A stretch of DNA of 6,169 bases. Source: PVC group bacterium. Lineage in GTDB: Bacteria > Verrucomicrobiota > Kiritimatiellia > CAIKKV01 > PXCX01. Shown here one piece after another: positions 1 through 6,102 of this stretch (position 1 is the stretch's first letter; each line of letters begins with the position of its first letter). A program made the translations under genes and the position numbers. The stretch spans positions 1 to 6,169 of the forward strand of contig PWZG01000516.1 of the NCBI GenBank assembly GCA_003567575.1, written 5' to 3'. The notes beneath the pieces are model-generated. The model searched no databases and was not told the origin of the DNA. It saw nothing but the letters and a program-made list of their open reading frames with translations.

Positions 1-345
1 CATGACCAGGTAACACACGCCATCGATATTGCCGGCGTCCTGGCAATGGACGATGTTCTCGTGGCGCAACCGGTACATCAACTTGGCTTCCTGCTCGAAC
101 CGCTCACGGAAGCCGGGGGATCGCGAGAATGCAGGCAGAATAGTCTTCAGCGCCAGGTGAGAACCGAAGACAGTATGCTCCGCCTCATACACCTCGCCCA
201 TACCGCCACGCCCCAATGCCCGAATGATCTTGTATTGGCCGAGGGTCTGGCCGGCGGCAAGCGTGTAGCCGGGCTCGCCCTGCGTAGCGTCTGCGCGAAG
301 CAGGGTTTTATCGTCGCCGATGGATTTGTCGATATCAGGGGGCAT
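1..345 (-). CDS. Hanks-type serine/threonine protein kinase, N-terminal part (runs off window)
   Basis: Translation from the ATG at 345 gives 115 residues before the window edge. After an N-terminal tail of about 38 residues the kinase N-lobe begins. The glycine-rich loop is GRGGMGEVYEAEH (residues 45-57). The ATP-anchoring lysine is K67 in LALKTI. The helix-C region RFEQEAK (82-88) supplies the likely salt-bridge glutamate E86, and RLRHENIV (92-99) follows, typical of the PknB-like bacterial family. The catalytic loop (HRD), activation loop and any transmembrane or sensor domain lie outside the window, so activity and membrane attachment cannot be judged. The start is the only in-frame ATG after the upstream in-frame stop at 454-456, but no good Shine-Dalgarno precedes it. 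The tail holds threonines T14 and T21 that could be autophosphorylation sites for an FHA partner. It is the last visible gene of the minus-strand block, 181 bases after its neighbour, a gap filled with repeat-like sequence. The family call is very secure. Confidence 0.95.
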   Translation of the reverse strand, partial: MPPDIDKSIGDDKTLLRADATQGEPGYTLAAGQTLGQYKIIRALGRGGMGEVYEAEHTVFGSHLALKTILPAFSRSPGFRERFEQEAKLMYRLRHENIVHCQDAGNIDGVCYLVM

Positions 346-378
346 GATGCCAGGAATGCCTGTTATGCATGAATCATG

Positions 379-442
379 TTTTTCGCGTCGTTTCGCGTGC
401 CCGCCGTAGCTGCCTTGGCGAAGGCGGGCGTGTTTCGTAGTT
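379..442 (+). repeat. Intergenic repeat module, copy A, interrupted by a hairpin insert
   Basis: Positions 379-399 plus 433-442, joined, make a 31-base module that matches 4369-4399 at 29 of 31 positions (mismatches at module positions 12 and 16). The module has runs of TTTTTCGCG at one end and TTTCGTAGTT at the other. In this copy 33 bases (400-432) interrupt the module. It lies in the gap between the kinase gene and the CsgG-like gene. The module is visible directly; that it belongs to a genome-wide repeat family is inference from the other copies in this window. Confidence 0.75.
400..432 (+). repeat. Hairpin-forming 33-base insertion inside repeat copy A, flanked by GCGTG
   Basis: The segment begins CCCGCC (400-405) and has the complementary GGCGGG at 423-428, with an alternative inner stem GCCTT (412-416) / AAGGC (421-425) around GGCG. 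The pentamer GCGTG occurs just before it (395-399) and again at its end (428-432), as expected if a small palindromic element had inserted with a 5-base target duplication. The comparison with the uninterrupted copy at 4369-4399 defines the insert. A five-base duplication can also arise by chance, so the mechanism remains open. Confidence 0.55.
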
Positions 443-453
443 CCTCCGAATCT

Positions 454-521
454 TTAACCGTTGAACCGTGTGCGCCACGGGCACATCAGCCTGCGGCTGA
501 AACCTCTCCAACCATTCAACC
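454..521 (+). repeat. Imperfect direct repeats around a small hairpin in the kinase upstream gap
   Basis: The 14-mers at 454-467 (TTAACCGTTGAACC) and 508-521 (CCAACCATTCAACC) agree at 10 of 14 positions and point the same way. Between them is a perfect 6-base-pair hairpin, TCAGCC-TGC-GGCTGA (486-500), and a weaker stem GTGC (470-473) / GCAC (481-484). Together with repeat copy A this accounts for most of the 346-526 gap. No coding reading frame, RNA gene or clear promoter stands out here. The element could be a mobile intergenic repeat or a structured leader of the kinase transcript. Confidence 0.4.
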
Positions 522-526
522 TTCCC

Positions 527-1603
527 TTACCGCACTCTTGTCATGGCACGTTTGAGGGACCCAAGAATAAGCAGAACCACGATGACCCCTGCAATGATCA
601 GCAGCACATTGCGGTATTCCTGCATGACTTCCCAGGCGGTTTTGGATACGGTTTCGCTGCCGGTAGCGGCCAGGGTATCGCTCCAGAGCACTTCACCCGT
701 GTCGGCGGTCAGAATCCGCAGTTGCATTTCACCATTGAGTTCATATTCGTTTTTCCACGGCCAGGTCCCGCGCAATCTGCGCGAGAGATCACGCACCGCG
801 CCAACCAGGACGGCATCCGCCCGTTGCGGTTGATCGCGCAACAGGTAGAGCGCCTCGGCATGACTGCGCGCGCCGATATCCACCGGGTTCAAGTGCGTCT
901 GGGTCACCATCGATTCGACCAGCGATGTCACGTAGCTGTCGATATCGCCGGCGAGCGGGACCATGGCCACGGTGGCGATGCCGCTGATTTTCTCCGATGC
1001 TCCCAGACGGGCAACCCCCTGGTCCATGGCATCACGTAACAGGGCGCGTACCGCCGGATTGATATCAACAATCCCCTGGACCGGAACCGCGCCGGGCAGA
1101 TAATCGCGATGCGCAAAGGTGCCGCCCCACAGATAACGCGCGGTTTCGATCTCCGAGAGGTGCAGATCGATTTCGACATACACGCGGTCGCCGCTCACAT
1201 CCGCCTGGCGTACGCTTCCGTAGAGCAGAAGCTGGGTTCCCTGCAAACGACCGAACTGTGATAGCGTCGCCGGATCGAGGATATCGTCGCGGCGGACCGA
1301 ATGCTCGATTTCCTGCCAGATACGGTCCCATAACGGGTCTTCCCGGATCGCGACAACATTCATCCCGGCGGCGCTTAACGCGGTACGCAACCGGCTCTCG
1401 ATAAGCTGCCCACGATCCCCGGTCACGGGCAATACACCGACCGCCAAACCGTCAGGCAAACCGGCATCACCCAGGGATTGACCGGCCTCCTCGATCACCG
1501 ATTGAAGCGCCAGCCTGATTTCCTCATCGAATGAGGCGCTGACTCGTAATGGAATCGATACCGCAAGAATAAGCAAACCGACAATGAACTGACTTTTTTT
1601 CAT
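527..1603 (-). CDS. Secreted CsgG/LpoB-like protein with two tandem domains and a C-terminal membrane anchor
   Basis: The product has 358 residues. An N-terminal signal peptide (charged MKK, hydrophobic core about 6-19, likely cleavage after VSA near residue 23) sends it across the inner membrane. Residues about 53-165 look like the alpha/beta fold of the CsgG/LpoB group: strand VGVLPV, a helix, WDRIWQEIE, then QLLLYGSV and a strand ending in LWGGTF. Residues about 207-315 repeat the plan: VAMVPLAG, then DAVLVGAV and a strand ending in GEVLWSDT. A strongly hydrophobic helix at 332-349 followed by the basic tail KRAMTRVR should anchor it in the membrane with a short cytoplasmic end. Known CsgG-type proteins form outer-membrane secretion channels and LpoB activates a peptidoglycan synthase; neither role is shown here. 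AAGGAG at 1613-1618, 9 bases from the ATG, supports the start. It follows the lipoprotein gene by 21 bases and is surely cotranscribed with it. The fold assignment is by eye and moderate; the topology is well supported. Confidence 0.8.
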   Translation of the reverse strand: MKKSQFIVGLLILAVSIPLRVSASFDEEIRLALQSVIEEAGQSLGDAGLPDGLAVGVLPVTGDRGQLIESRLRTALSAAGMNVVAIREDPLWDRIWQEIEHSVRRDDILDPATLSQFGRLQGTQLLLYGSVRQADVSGDRVYVEIDLHLSEIETARYLWGGTFAHRDYLPGAVPVQGIVDINPAVRALLRDAMDQGVARLGASEKISGIATVAMVPLAGDIDSYVTSLVESMVTQTHLNPVDIGARSHAEALYLLRDQPQRADAVLVGAVRDLSRRLRGTWPWKNEYELNGEMQLRILTADTGEVLWSDTLAATGSETVSKTAWEVMQEYRNVLLIIAGVIVVLLILGSLKRAMTRVR

Positions 1604-1624
1604 GGCAGAGTTCTCCTTGATGTT

Positions 1625-2413
1625 TTAGCGGGTTTTAATATCCAGTTCCTGCATATTCACAATACGGGTCAGCAGACCGTCATCAAACTGGTCGGGGAAG
1701 TATACAATCCGGAAAACCAGTTCGCGTTGACGGTCGTCCTGATCGATTAACCGGCACGATACCACACCCGGCTCGACCTTGACACGCTCAACAAAATACT
1801 CAATGAATTCGTTTCTCCTGCGCCGGGATGAAAACCGTCTGTTGACCACGGTAATGTCTTCGGCGGCTAATCCACTGCGGGCAGGGGCCGCGACATTGAC
1901 GAGCCAGTCGGCGGTCTGTCGCGCCAGCGGGGTGCTGACGGCCCGAATCGCAGCCGCCTGGCCCAGCGTACGATCGCCACGCTTTTCGAAAGTGTTCTCG
2001 CCAAGCAGACGTTTATCCGCCACACGCTCAACAGCGGCACGGATCCGTCCATCAAACCGGTAGAAGTTACCGCTGGCATCGAACGATTCGATTTCCGTCA
2101 CCAACGATACCCGCACATCCGGGTGCGAAGGATCGATACGGTAACCGCCCTCGGTCAAGGCGCTCTGCACCGCGCTTTGGACCTCGATGGCGGCGTTTCG
2201 CGCGTCGTTTCCGGCGGATTGACTGTTGATATGCATGTTCAAGCGCTGCGCCTTGGATTCGGCGGTGATATCGTCCACGGGTTGCGGTTTACGTCCATCG
2301 TCCCTCCGGTCCGCCACCGTGCGGCAGCCGCCTGCGAACATTCCGACGCATAGCAGCCCAAATATTACTCTCGCCGTTACCGCGCCCCGATTTCGTCCTT
2401 CCGTTGTCTGCAT
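1625..2413 (-). CDS. Predicted lipoprotein, LpoB/CsgG-like N-terminal part, function unknown
   Basis: The product has 262 residues from the chosen ATG. A basic N-terminus and hydrophobic core (about 11-26) lead to AGGC with C30 as the probable lipidated cysteine. The -3 residue is alanine rather than the usual leucine, so the lipobox is acceptable but not ideal. Residues about 50-175 alternate helices and strands (a helix at 68-87, then VRVSLVTEI, RIRAAVERV, LGENTFEKRG and a helix TPLARQTADWLVNVA). This layout is compatible with small envelope lipoproteins of the LpoB/CsgG-like type. A second part (about 185-262) is rich in strands and contains a basic patch SSRRRRNEF. The reading frame is open up to an ATG at 2527, overlapping the upstream gene, but that start would bury the signal sequence behind 38 charged residues and has no advantage. 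It sits 92 bases after the FHA gene and 21 bases before the CsgG-like gene. I do not recognise a named family; the lipoprotein call is firm, the domain call tentative. Confidence 0.78.
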   Translation of the reverse strand: MQTTEGRNRGAVTARVIFGLLCVGMFAGGCRTVADRRDDGRKPQPVDDITAESKAQRLNMHINSQSAGNDARNAAIEVQSAVQSALTEGGYRIDPSHPDVRVSLVTEIESFDASGNFYRFDGRIRAAVERVADKRLLGENTFEKRGDRTLGQAAAIRAVSTPLARQTADWLVNVAAPARSGLAAEDITVVNRRFSSRRRRNEFIEYFVERVKVEPGVVSCRLIDQDDRQRELVFRIVYFPDQFDDGLLTRIVNMQELDIKTR

Positions 2414-2421
2414 GGTCTCTT

Positions 2422-2427
2422 CCCTCC
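2422..2427 (-). promoter_or_regulatory. Ribosome binding site that fixes the lipoprotein start
   Basis: On the minus strand GGAGGG lies 8 bases before the ATG at 2413. This near-perfect Shine-Dalgarno selects that ATG over the in-frame ATG codons farther upstream at 2527, 2509, 2494 and 2485, and it places the hydrophobic segment and lipobox at the expected distance from the N-terminus. Confidence 0.8.
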
Positions 2428-2505
2428 GTTTCCATCGACTGGTGTACTGCAATCCCTCTGTCCGCTCAATTATTCCGCCTCTCATGGGTTCCATCTCGAT
2501 GCCTT

Positions 2506-4239
2506 TCATAAGCCATATTGCTGCCATTCGGTTACCCGCAGGGTTTCATCGCCGGCTGGGATCGTATCGCCGGGCTGGATCCAGCCGTTGCGATCGCCAT
2601 TGCCCCAGGCAAAGGCTTCCTGCCGCCGCCAAAACGTCAGTTCACCCGCTCCCGGCAGGATCAGTTTCATCGGGCAACAAGCCCAGATTGCCAGGTAACA
2701 TTCCTTGACTGCATCCCGCCGCCGCATGATCAACGCGGCGATCCGGCGATCGCCCTGACATTGCATTTCGCGGCAGGCTTGACGCCGGTGCTTCTCGCAG
2801 GTCCACGGCGTCAGATGCAAGGCAAACACACCCTCCTGCTCCTCCCCGGCGCCGGCAAGCGAGAGCAACGCCGAGGTCGCATTGGCCGCAAGCGGTATGC
2901 CCGTGCCGGACTCCACCGGTTTGCCGTCCAGAAAAGTGCCCCACATTGAACCATTTCCTTCTGAGACACCGTCCCGGACAAAAAGTTCCCCGTTCCGGCG
3001 ACACAGATGCGCGTGCCGGCGACTGATCCGCTGATTCCCTTCCGAGCGGGCGATGCCATCATCGTCAAAGAGGCGCGTCACCAGATGGTTCTCCCGATTT
3101 TTCCCCATCGTGATCTGGTCAAGTCCCAGCAGATGAATCCGCTGGTCAGCGCAATGCAGGGTCAGCCGGGCGGCAATCGCTTCGCTTGACGGTGTACCGG
3201 CGGGCGGAAACGGTAAAAGCGGCTGCAAACCACCGCTCAATTGGGGCGGGGTCCAGGTCGAGGGATAGACTTCGAGGGTACAAAACGCGGGCGTTCCCCC
3301 GCGAAGACCATCCAACACCTCGACAATCGGCGACTCGGGACGGAGTTTACCCATCAAGCCTTCAATTTCACCCAATGACTGCCGGATATCGACATCCGCC
3401 GCATGCCCGGTTTTCACGTCGTTATGGATATTCAGGGTCAACTCGTTCAACACCTGGCCGGCATTGCGTTCACCCGGATAAACATGAAACTCCTCATCTG
3501 CCTCGAAGATGTAATCGTCACCGTCATGACGGAACCCAAAGTAAAGCATTCCGCACAGCGCTCCATGCTGGGGTGGCTTGAACCGATGGTTGATCGTCCG
3601 GGTCCGCCCCACCGTCGGATTTTTCCAGTTGATCCGGCGAGGCTCGATGGTGGGGGTGCCATGGATGTTTTCGTACTCGAACCAAATCGACATATTCTCC
3701 AGCCCCGCTTTGAGCGGTGTGATCCGAAAGCGCAGAACCGCCGGACAATCAGCCACGAAGATCTGGCGGCGATCATACTCGATGTTGAGGTGCGAACACG
3801 AATATTTCCGGGTCTGTTCACGTCCGCCGACACCCATCATCGAATCCGCGCCGCGCGGAGAGGATGCCGCTTCACGAGGCTCTGGCGGAACCGGGATAAC
3901 CCTGGCGGGCGGTGTTTCATCAGGTTCGTGAGACCGGTAAACTTCACGCGGTTCATCCGGCTCGACAGACGAAGGCACGCCGGAAGGATCGGCAACCCGT
4001 TCGGTCGTCTTCTCACGGTCCACCGATAATGGCGGAACCGATACAACAGGGCGGTGCCCGGGGGATCCATCGCCGGATTCCGTCTCCCGTGATGCAGACT
4101 GGGCGGAAGATTGATCCGCCGCCGTCTGCTTCTCTTTGCCACAACGGTCGCAGAAGGGACCGGGTGTTGTTTTTCGACCGCAGTGCGGGCATTTTATCCG
4201 TTTGTTTTCGCCGGAAAGGTTTACTGCCTGATCAGCCAT
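2506..4239 (-). CDS. Zinc-ribbon and FHA domain protein, likely phosphothreonine reader
   Basis: The product has 577 residues and no membrane segment, so it should be cytoplasmic. A zinc ribbon opens it (C17, C20, C30, C33, in CPHC and CDRC). Residues about 35-140 form a disordered linker rich in Pro, Glu, Ser and Arg. Residues about 145-255 look like a beta-sandwich (many alternating hydrophobic strands, for example MSIWFEYE and MLYFGFRHDG) that I cannot name. An FHA domain follows at about 365-475: MGKNREN in place of the usual GR motif, the core SRRH (S406, R407, H409) that contacts phosphothreonine, and a late S/NG element around S426 and N429-G430 before WGTFLDGKPV. The last 100 residues hold a cysteine/histidine cluster (C481, H484, C489, C494, then C514, C521, C522) and a strand-rich end. 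FHA domains bind phosphothreonine peptides, and a Hanks kinase is encoded three genes on, so a kinase-reader pair is likely. GGAG at 4248-4251, 8 bases upstream, supports the start. FHA and zinc ribbon are secure; the other segments are unassigned. Confidence 0.92.
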   Translation of the reverse strand: MADQAVNLSGENKRIKCPHCGRKTTPGPFCDRCGKEKQTAADQSSAQSASRETESGDGSPGHRPVVSVPPLSVDREKTTERVADPSGVPSSVEPDEPREVYRSHEPDETPPARVIPVPPEPREAASSPRGADSMMGVGGREQTRKYSCSHLNIEYDRRQIFVADCPAVLRFRITPLKAGLENMSIWFEYENIHGTPTIEPRRINWKNPTVGRTRTINHRFKPPQHGALCGMLYFGFRHDGDDYIFEADEEFHVYPGERNAGQVLNELTLNIHNDVKTGHAADVDIRQSLGEIEGLMGKLRPESPIVEVLDGLRGGTPAFCTLEVYPSTWTPPQLSGGLQPLLPFPPAGTPSSEAIAARLTLHCADQRIHLLGLDQITMGKNRENHLVTRLFDDDGIARSEGNQRISRRHAHLCRRNGELFVRDGVSEGNGSMWGTFLDGKPVESGTGIPLAANATSALLSLAGAGEEQEGVFALHLTPWTCEKHRRQACREMQCQGDRRIAALIMRRRDAVKECYLAIWACCPMKLILPGAGELTFWRRQEAFAWGNGDRNGWIQPGDTIPAGDETLRVTEWQQYGL

Positions 4240-4276
4240 TATTCATTCTCCATCCAAAGCAACGATCCGAAGATTT

Positions 4277-4399
4277 AACTACGAAAAACGCGAAATTACG
4301 CGAAAGAATCCCGCCGCGAAACGCGGCAGGATTTGTTTTGACACTGTGGGTTCATAAACAGTCATTCCTTTTTCGCGTCCTTTGGCGTGTTTCGTAGTT
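4277..4399 (+). repeat. Inverted pair of the intergenic repeat module (copies B-left and B-right)
   Basis: The left arm (4277-4305) starts AACTACGAAA and continues with two GCGAAA units. The right arm (4369-4399) is the reverse-oriented module ending TTTCGTAGTT. The arms are related as an imperfect inverted repeat separated by 63 bases that contain a strong hairpin. The element occupies most of the 169-base gap between the SPFH gene and the FHA gene and would be transcribed if these form one operon. This arrangement is what a small inverted-repeat mobile element or a structured intergenic unit would look like; no coding sequence lies inside. Confidence 0.7.
4307..4333. terminator. Strong hairpin between SPFH and FHA genes, possible terminator or RNA processing site
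   Basis: Positions 4307-4318 and 4322-4333 pair over 12 positions with a single C/A mismatch around an AAA triloop (TTT on the minus strand). It starts 75 bases after the SPFH stop codon in the direction of transcription. On the minus strand the stem is followed by CTTTCG, so there is no proper U-tract for a classical intrinsic terminator; on the plus strand it is followed by TGTTTTG. It may attenuate or protect the transcript rather than end it, or simply be the core of the surrounding inverted-repeat element. The stem itself is certain; its role is not. Confidence 0.45.
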
Positions 4400-4408
4400 T
4401 CAATTCTT

Positions 4409-6076
4409 TTACTTCACAATCGTCTGGCTGCTATCCTTGCGCTGGGCAGCCTGTTTGGCCGGCTCCAGCATGGTTCCCAGATTGCGGTCCTGACGATCGG
4501 CGGTGTCGCGGTACAAACTCTTCATTTCTTCCAAAAGCTGCTGATAATGCTCTGCCGACCCCGCCTTCATCCGTTCCAGCGCCGCAGCGGCGGCGGGCGA
4601 TTGCGCGGCGGCCTGAGCCAGTACCTGTTCGGGCGTCTGCCCCGCCTGTATCTTCAGACGGAACATTTCCAGCAAATCGCGGCGCTGATCGGGGTCATCC
4701 ACATCGGTCATCAACTGCTCCAGGGACATATCGGCGCGCCGTTTGGCATCCCGCTCCTTGAATTCGGCTTTCATCGCATCTTTTTGACGCCGCAAATCCA
4801 TTGCCCATTCGGTTTCACTCTTTTCCTGCTCAAAAGCGATGGCACGAACCTGGGAGACGGTCTCGGCTTCCTTAACCTGTTTGTCCCGCCCGTATTCATC
4901 CCACTGGACACGTACCCCGATCTCAGCACCGGTTTTTTCGGACTGCGCCTGGATGGCGTGGCGTATATCCTCCAACTCATCCCGTTTCGCCCAGCCGCGA
5001 TGCAACTGTTCCCGTTCACGCTCGCGCTGATCATGCGCGATCCCGTGTTCATGTGCCAGGGTCTCCTGATAATCAAGCATCTCCTGTTCGCTTTTGAACG
5101 TGGACATGCGGTCTTTATCCAGCATTTCCGACATCCGCCGGTCATATTCCAGTTGACGGCGTTTGATCTCAACCTCACCCTGCTTCTCGGCCAGTTCCTC
5201 GTAGGCTTCCCCCGTGAATTCCGCAGTCGAGACATGAATCAACTCGATTCCTGATCGCTGCAGGATGATTGACAAGGTATTCGTCATCTCGTCCTGCAGA
5301 CGCAAACGCCGTTCCGGATCGCGCACCAGATCCTCAACCGTGGCGCGGGTACACATGCTGTCCAGGGCATGCCGCAGTTCGCCCGCCAACGGTTCCGCCA
5401 AATCCGCGAAACTCAGGTGCCGCGCGTCTTTGACCCGGTTTTCGATGAATGCCAGCGCCGACTTGTTGTCGCGTTTGAAGCGTAAAATGATTTCGCCGTA
5501 AAATTCCAGCGGCAACCCCTCGGAAGTCCGCAGGTTATCCACGTGAACCGGCAACGCCACATCGCCGGCATCCACCAGCAACACACTGCGCGGCGGCGGA
5601 CCACCAAAATGGTTGATCTTACGAGCCAATGAATCGGGATCGTAACGACCGGACTCGATCATGCCCTTGTATTCGCCGCCGTCCATCAGTAACGCTACCG
5701 TACCGGCTTGAATCTGCAAGTCATTCTTCAAAAGACGGGATACATCCCCGATCTCGAAGCGTTGCGCGAACATTCCCGGCGCCTTACTCCATACGCCGCC
5801 GGACATATCCGCCCGAGCCTCGGGATACAACGGTGAATTGCAGTGCGGACAGAACTTCGAATCGTTGCCGATCCATTTGCGGCACTGCGGACACCGCCAC
5901 CAGCCGCCCGGCGCGGGCGACCCGCAGGTATTGCAAAACCGGGCTGCTTTGCGGACATGGTTGCCGCAGTATGGCGCACCACGTTCCCCGCGCGCCGCTT
6001 CCAGCCGTTCCCCACTCAAGGCCCGCCCGGTGGACGGATCGATCAGTGCCTGACATTTATCCGAAAAGATGCCCAT
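4409..6076 (-). CDS. Zinc-ribbon, SPFH/band 7-like protein with long coiled coil
   Basis: The product has 555 residues with no signal peptide or transmembrane helix. The N-terminus is a treble of zinc knuckles: C37/H40, C48/C51, C62/C65 and C76/C79 (with an extra C8), the last two pairs forming a clean zinc ribbon (CPQC, CPHC). Residues about 115-290 read as an SPFH/band 7-like domain: QIQAGTVALLMDGGEYKGMI with the rising G-Y loop typical of the entry strand, a central EFYGEIILRF strand, helices, and SGIELIHVSTAEFTGEAYEE at its close. Residues about 290-450 are an almost uninterrupted charged coiled coil, followed by an Ala/Gln-rich helical tail. SPFH proteins form large ring or cage assemblies on membranes; soluble zinc-ribbon versions, such as the YdjI-like virion-core-type proteins, occur in membrane-stress operons. 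By analogy this would be an oligomeric scaffold for the downstream FHA protein and kinase. GGGAG at 6085-6089, 8 bases upstream of the ATG, supports the start. Domain layout is well supported; function is inferred. Confidence 0.88.
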   Translation of the reverse strand: MGIFSDKCQALIDPSTGRALSGERLEAARGERGAPYCGNHVRKAARFCNTCGSPAPGGWWRCPQCRKWIGNDSKFCPHCNSPLYPEARADMSGGVWSKAPGMFAQRFEIGDVSRLLKNDLQIQAGTVALLMDGGEYKGMIESGRYDPDSLARKINHFGGPPPRSVLLVDAGDVALPVHVDNLRTSEGLPLEFYGEIILRFKRDNKSALAFIENRVKDARHLSFADLAEPLAGELRHALDSMCTRATVEDLVRDPERRLRLQDEMTNTLSIILQRSGIELIHVSTAEFTGEAYEELAEKQGEVEIKRRQLEYDRRMSEMLDKDRMSTFKSEQEMLDYQETLAHEHGIAHDQREREREQLHRGWAKRDELEDIRHAIQAQSEKTGAEIGVRVQWDEYGRDKQVKEAETVSQVRAIAFEQEKSETEWAMDLRRQKDAMKAEFKERDAKRRADMSLEQLMTDVDDPDQRRDLLEMFRLKIQAGQTPEQVLAQAAAQSPAAAAALERMKAGSAEHYQQLLEEMKSLYRDTADRQDRNLGTMLEPAKQAAQRKDSSQTIVK

Positions 6077-6102
6077 GATGTTTTCTCCCGTATTCGGAGG
6101 TT

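Noticed and set aside
46..372. A 108-codon plus-strand open frame at the left edge
   Set aside because: The opposite strand encodes an unmistakable kinase N-lobe through the same bases.
461..1039. A 192-codon plus-strand open frame opposite the CsgG-like gene
   Set aside because: It begins in intergenic repeat sequence and mirrors the antisense frame of a gene with a signal peptide and good ribosome binding site; no domain seen.
2414..2527. Longer N-terminus of the lipoprotein from the ATG at 2527
   Set aside because: It would overlap the FHA gene by 22 bases and put 38 mostly charged residues ahead of the signal sequence; the ATG at 2413 has GGAGGG 8 bases upstream.
3403..4029. A 208-codon plus-strand open frame opposite the FHA gene
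   Set aside because: Shadow frame of the FHA protein; composition rich in Arg and Pro without any motif.
4277..4399. The repeated modules as a small CRISPR array
   Set aside because: The modules face each other rather than repeating in tandem, there is only one spacer-like interval of 63 bases, and no cas gene is present.
4382..5254. A 290-codon open frame on the plus strand opposite the SPFH gene
   Set aside because: It is antisense to a gene with clear domains and a Shine-Dalgarno; its protein is low in recognisable features and arises from the GC-rich codon pattern of the true strand.
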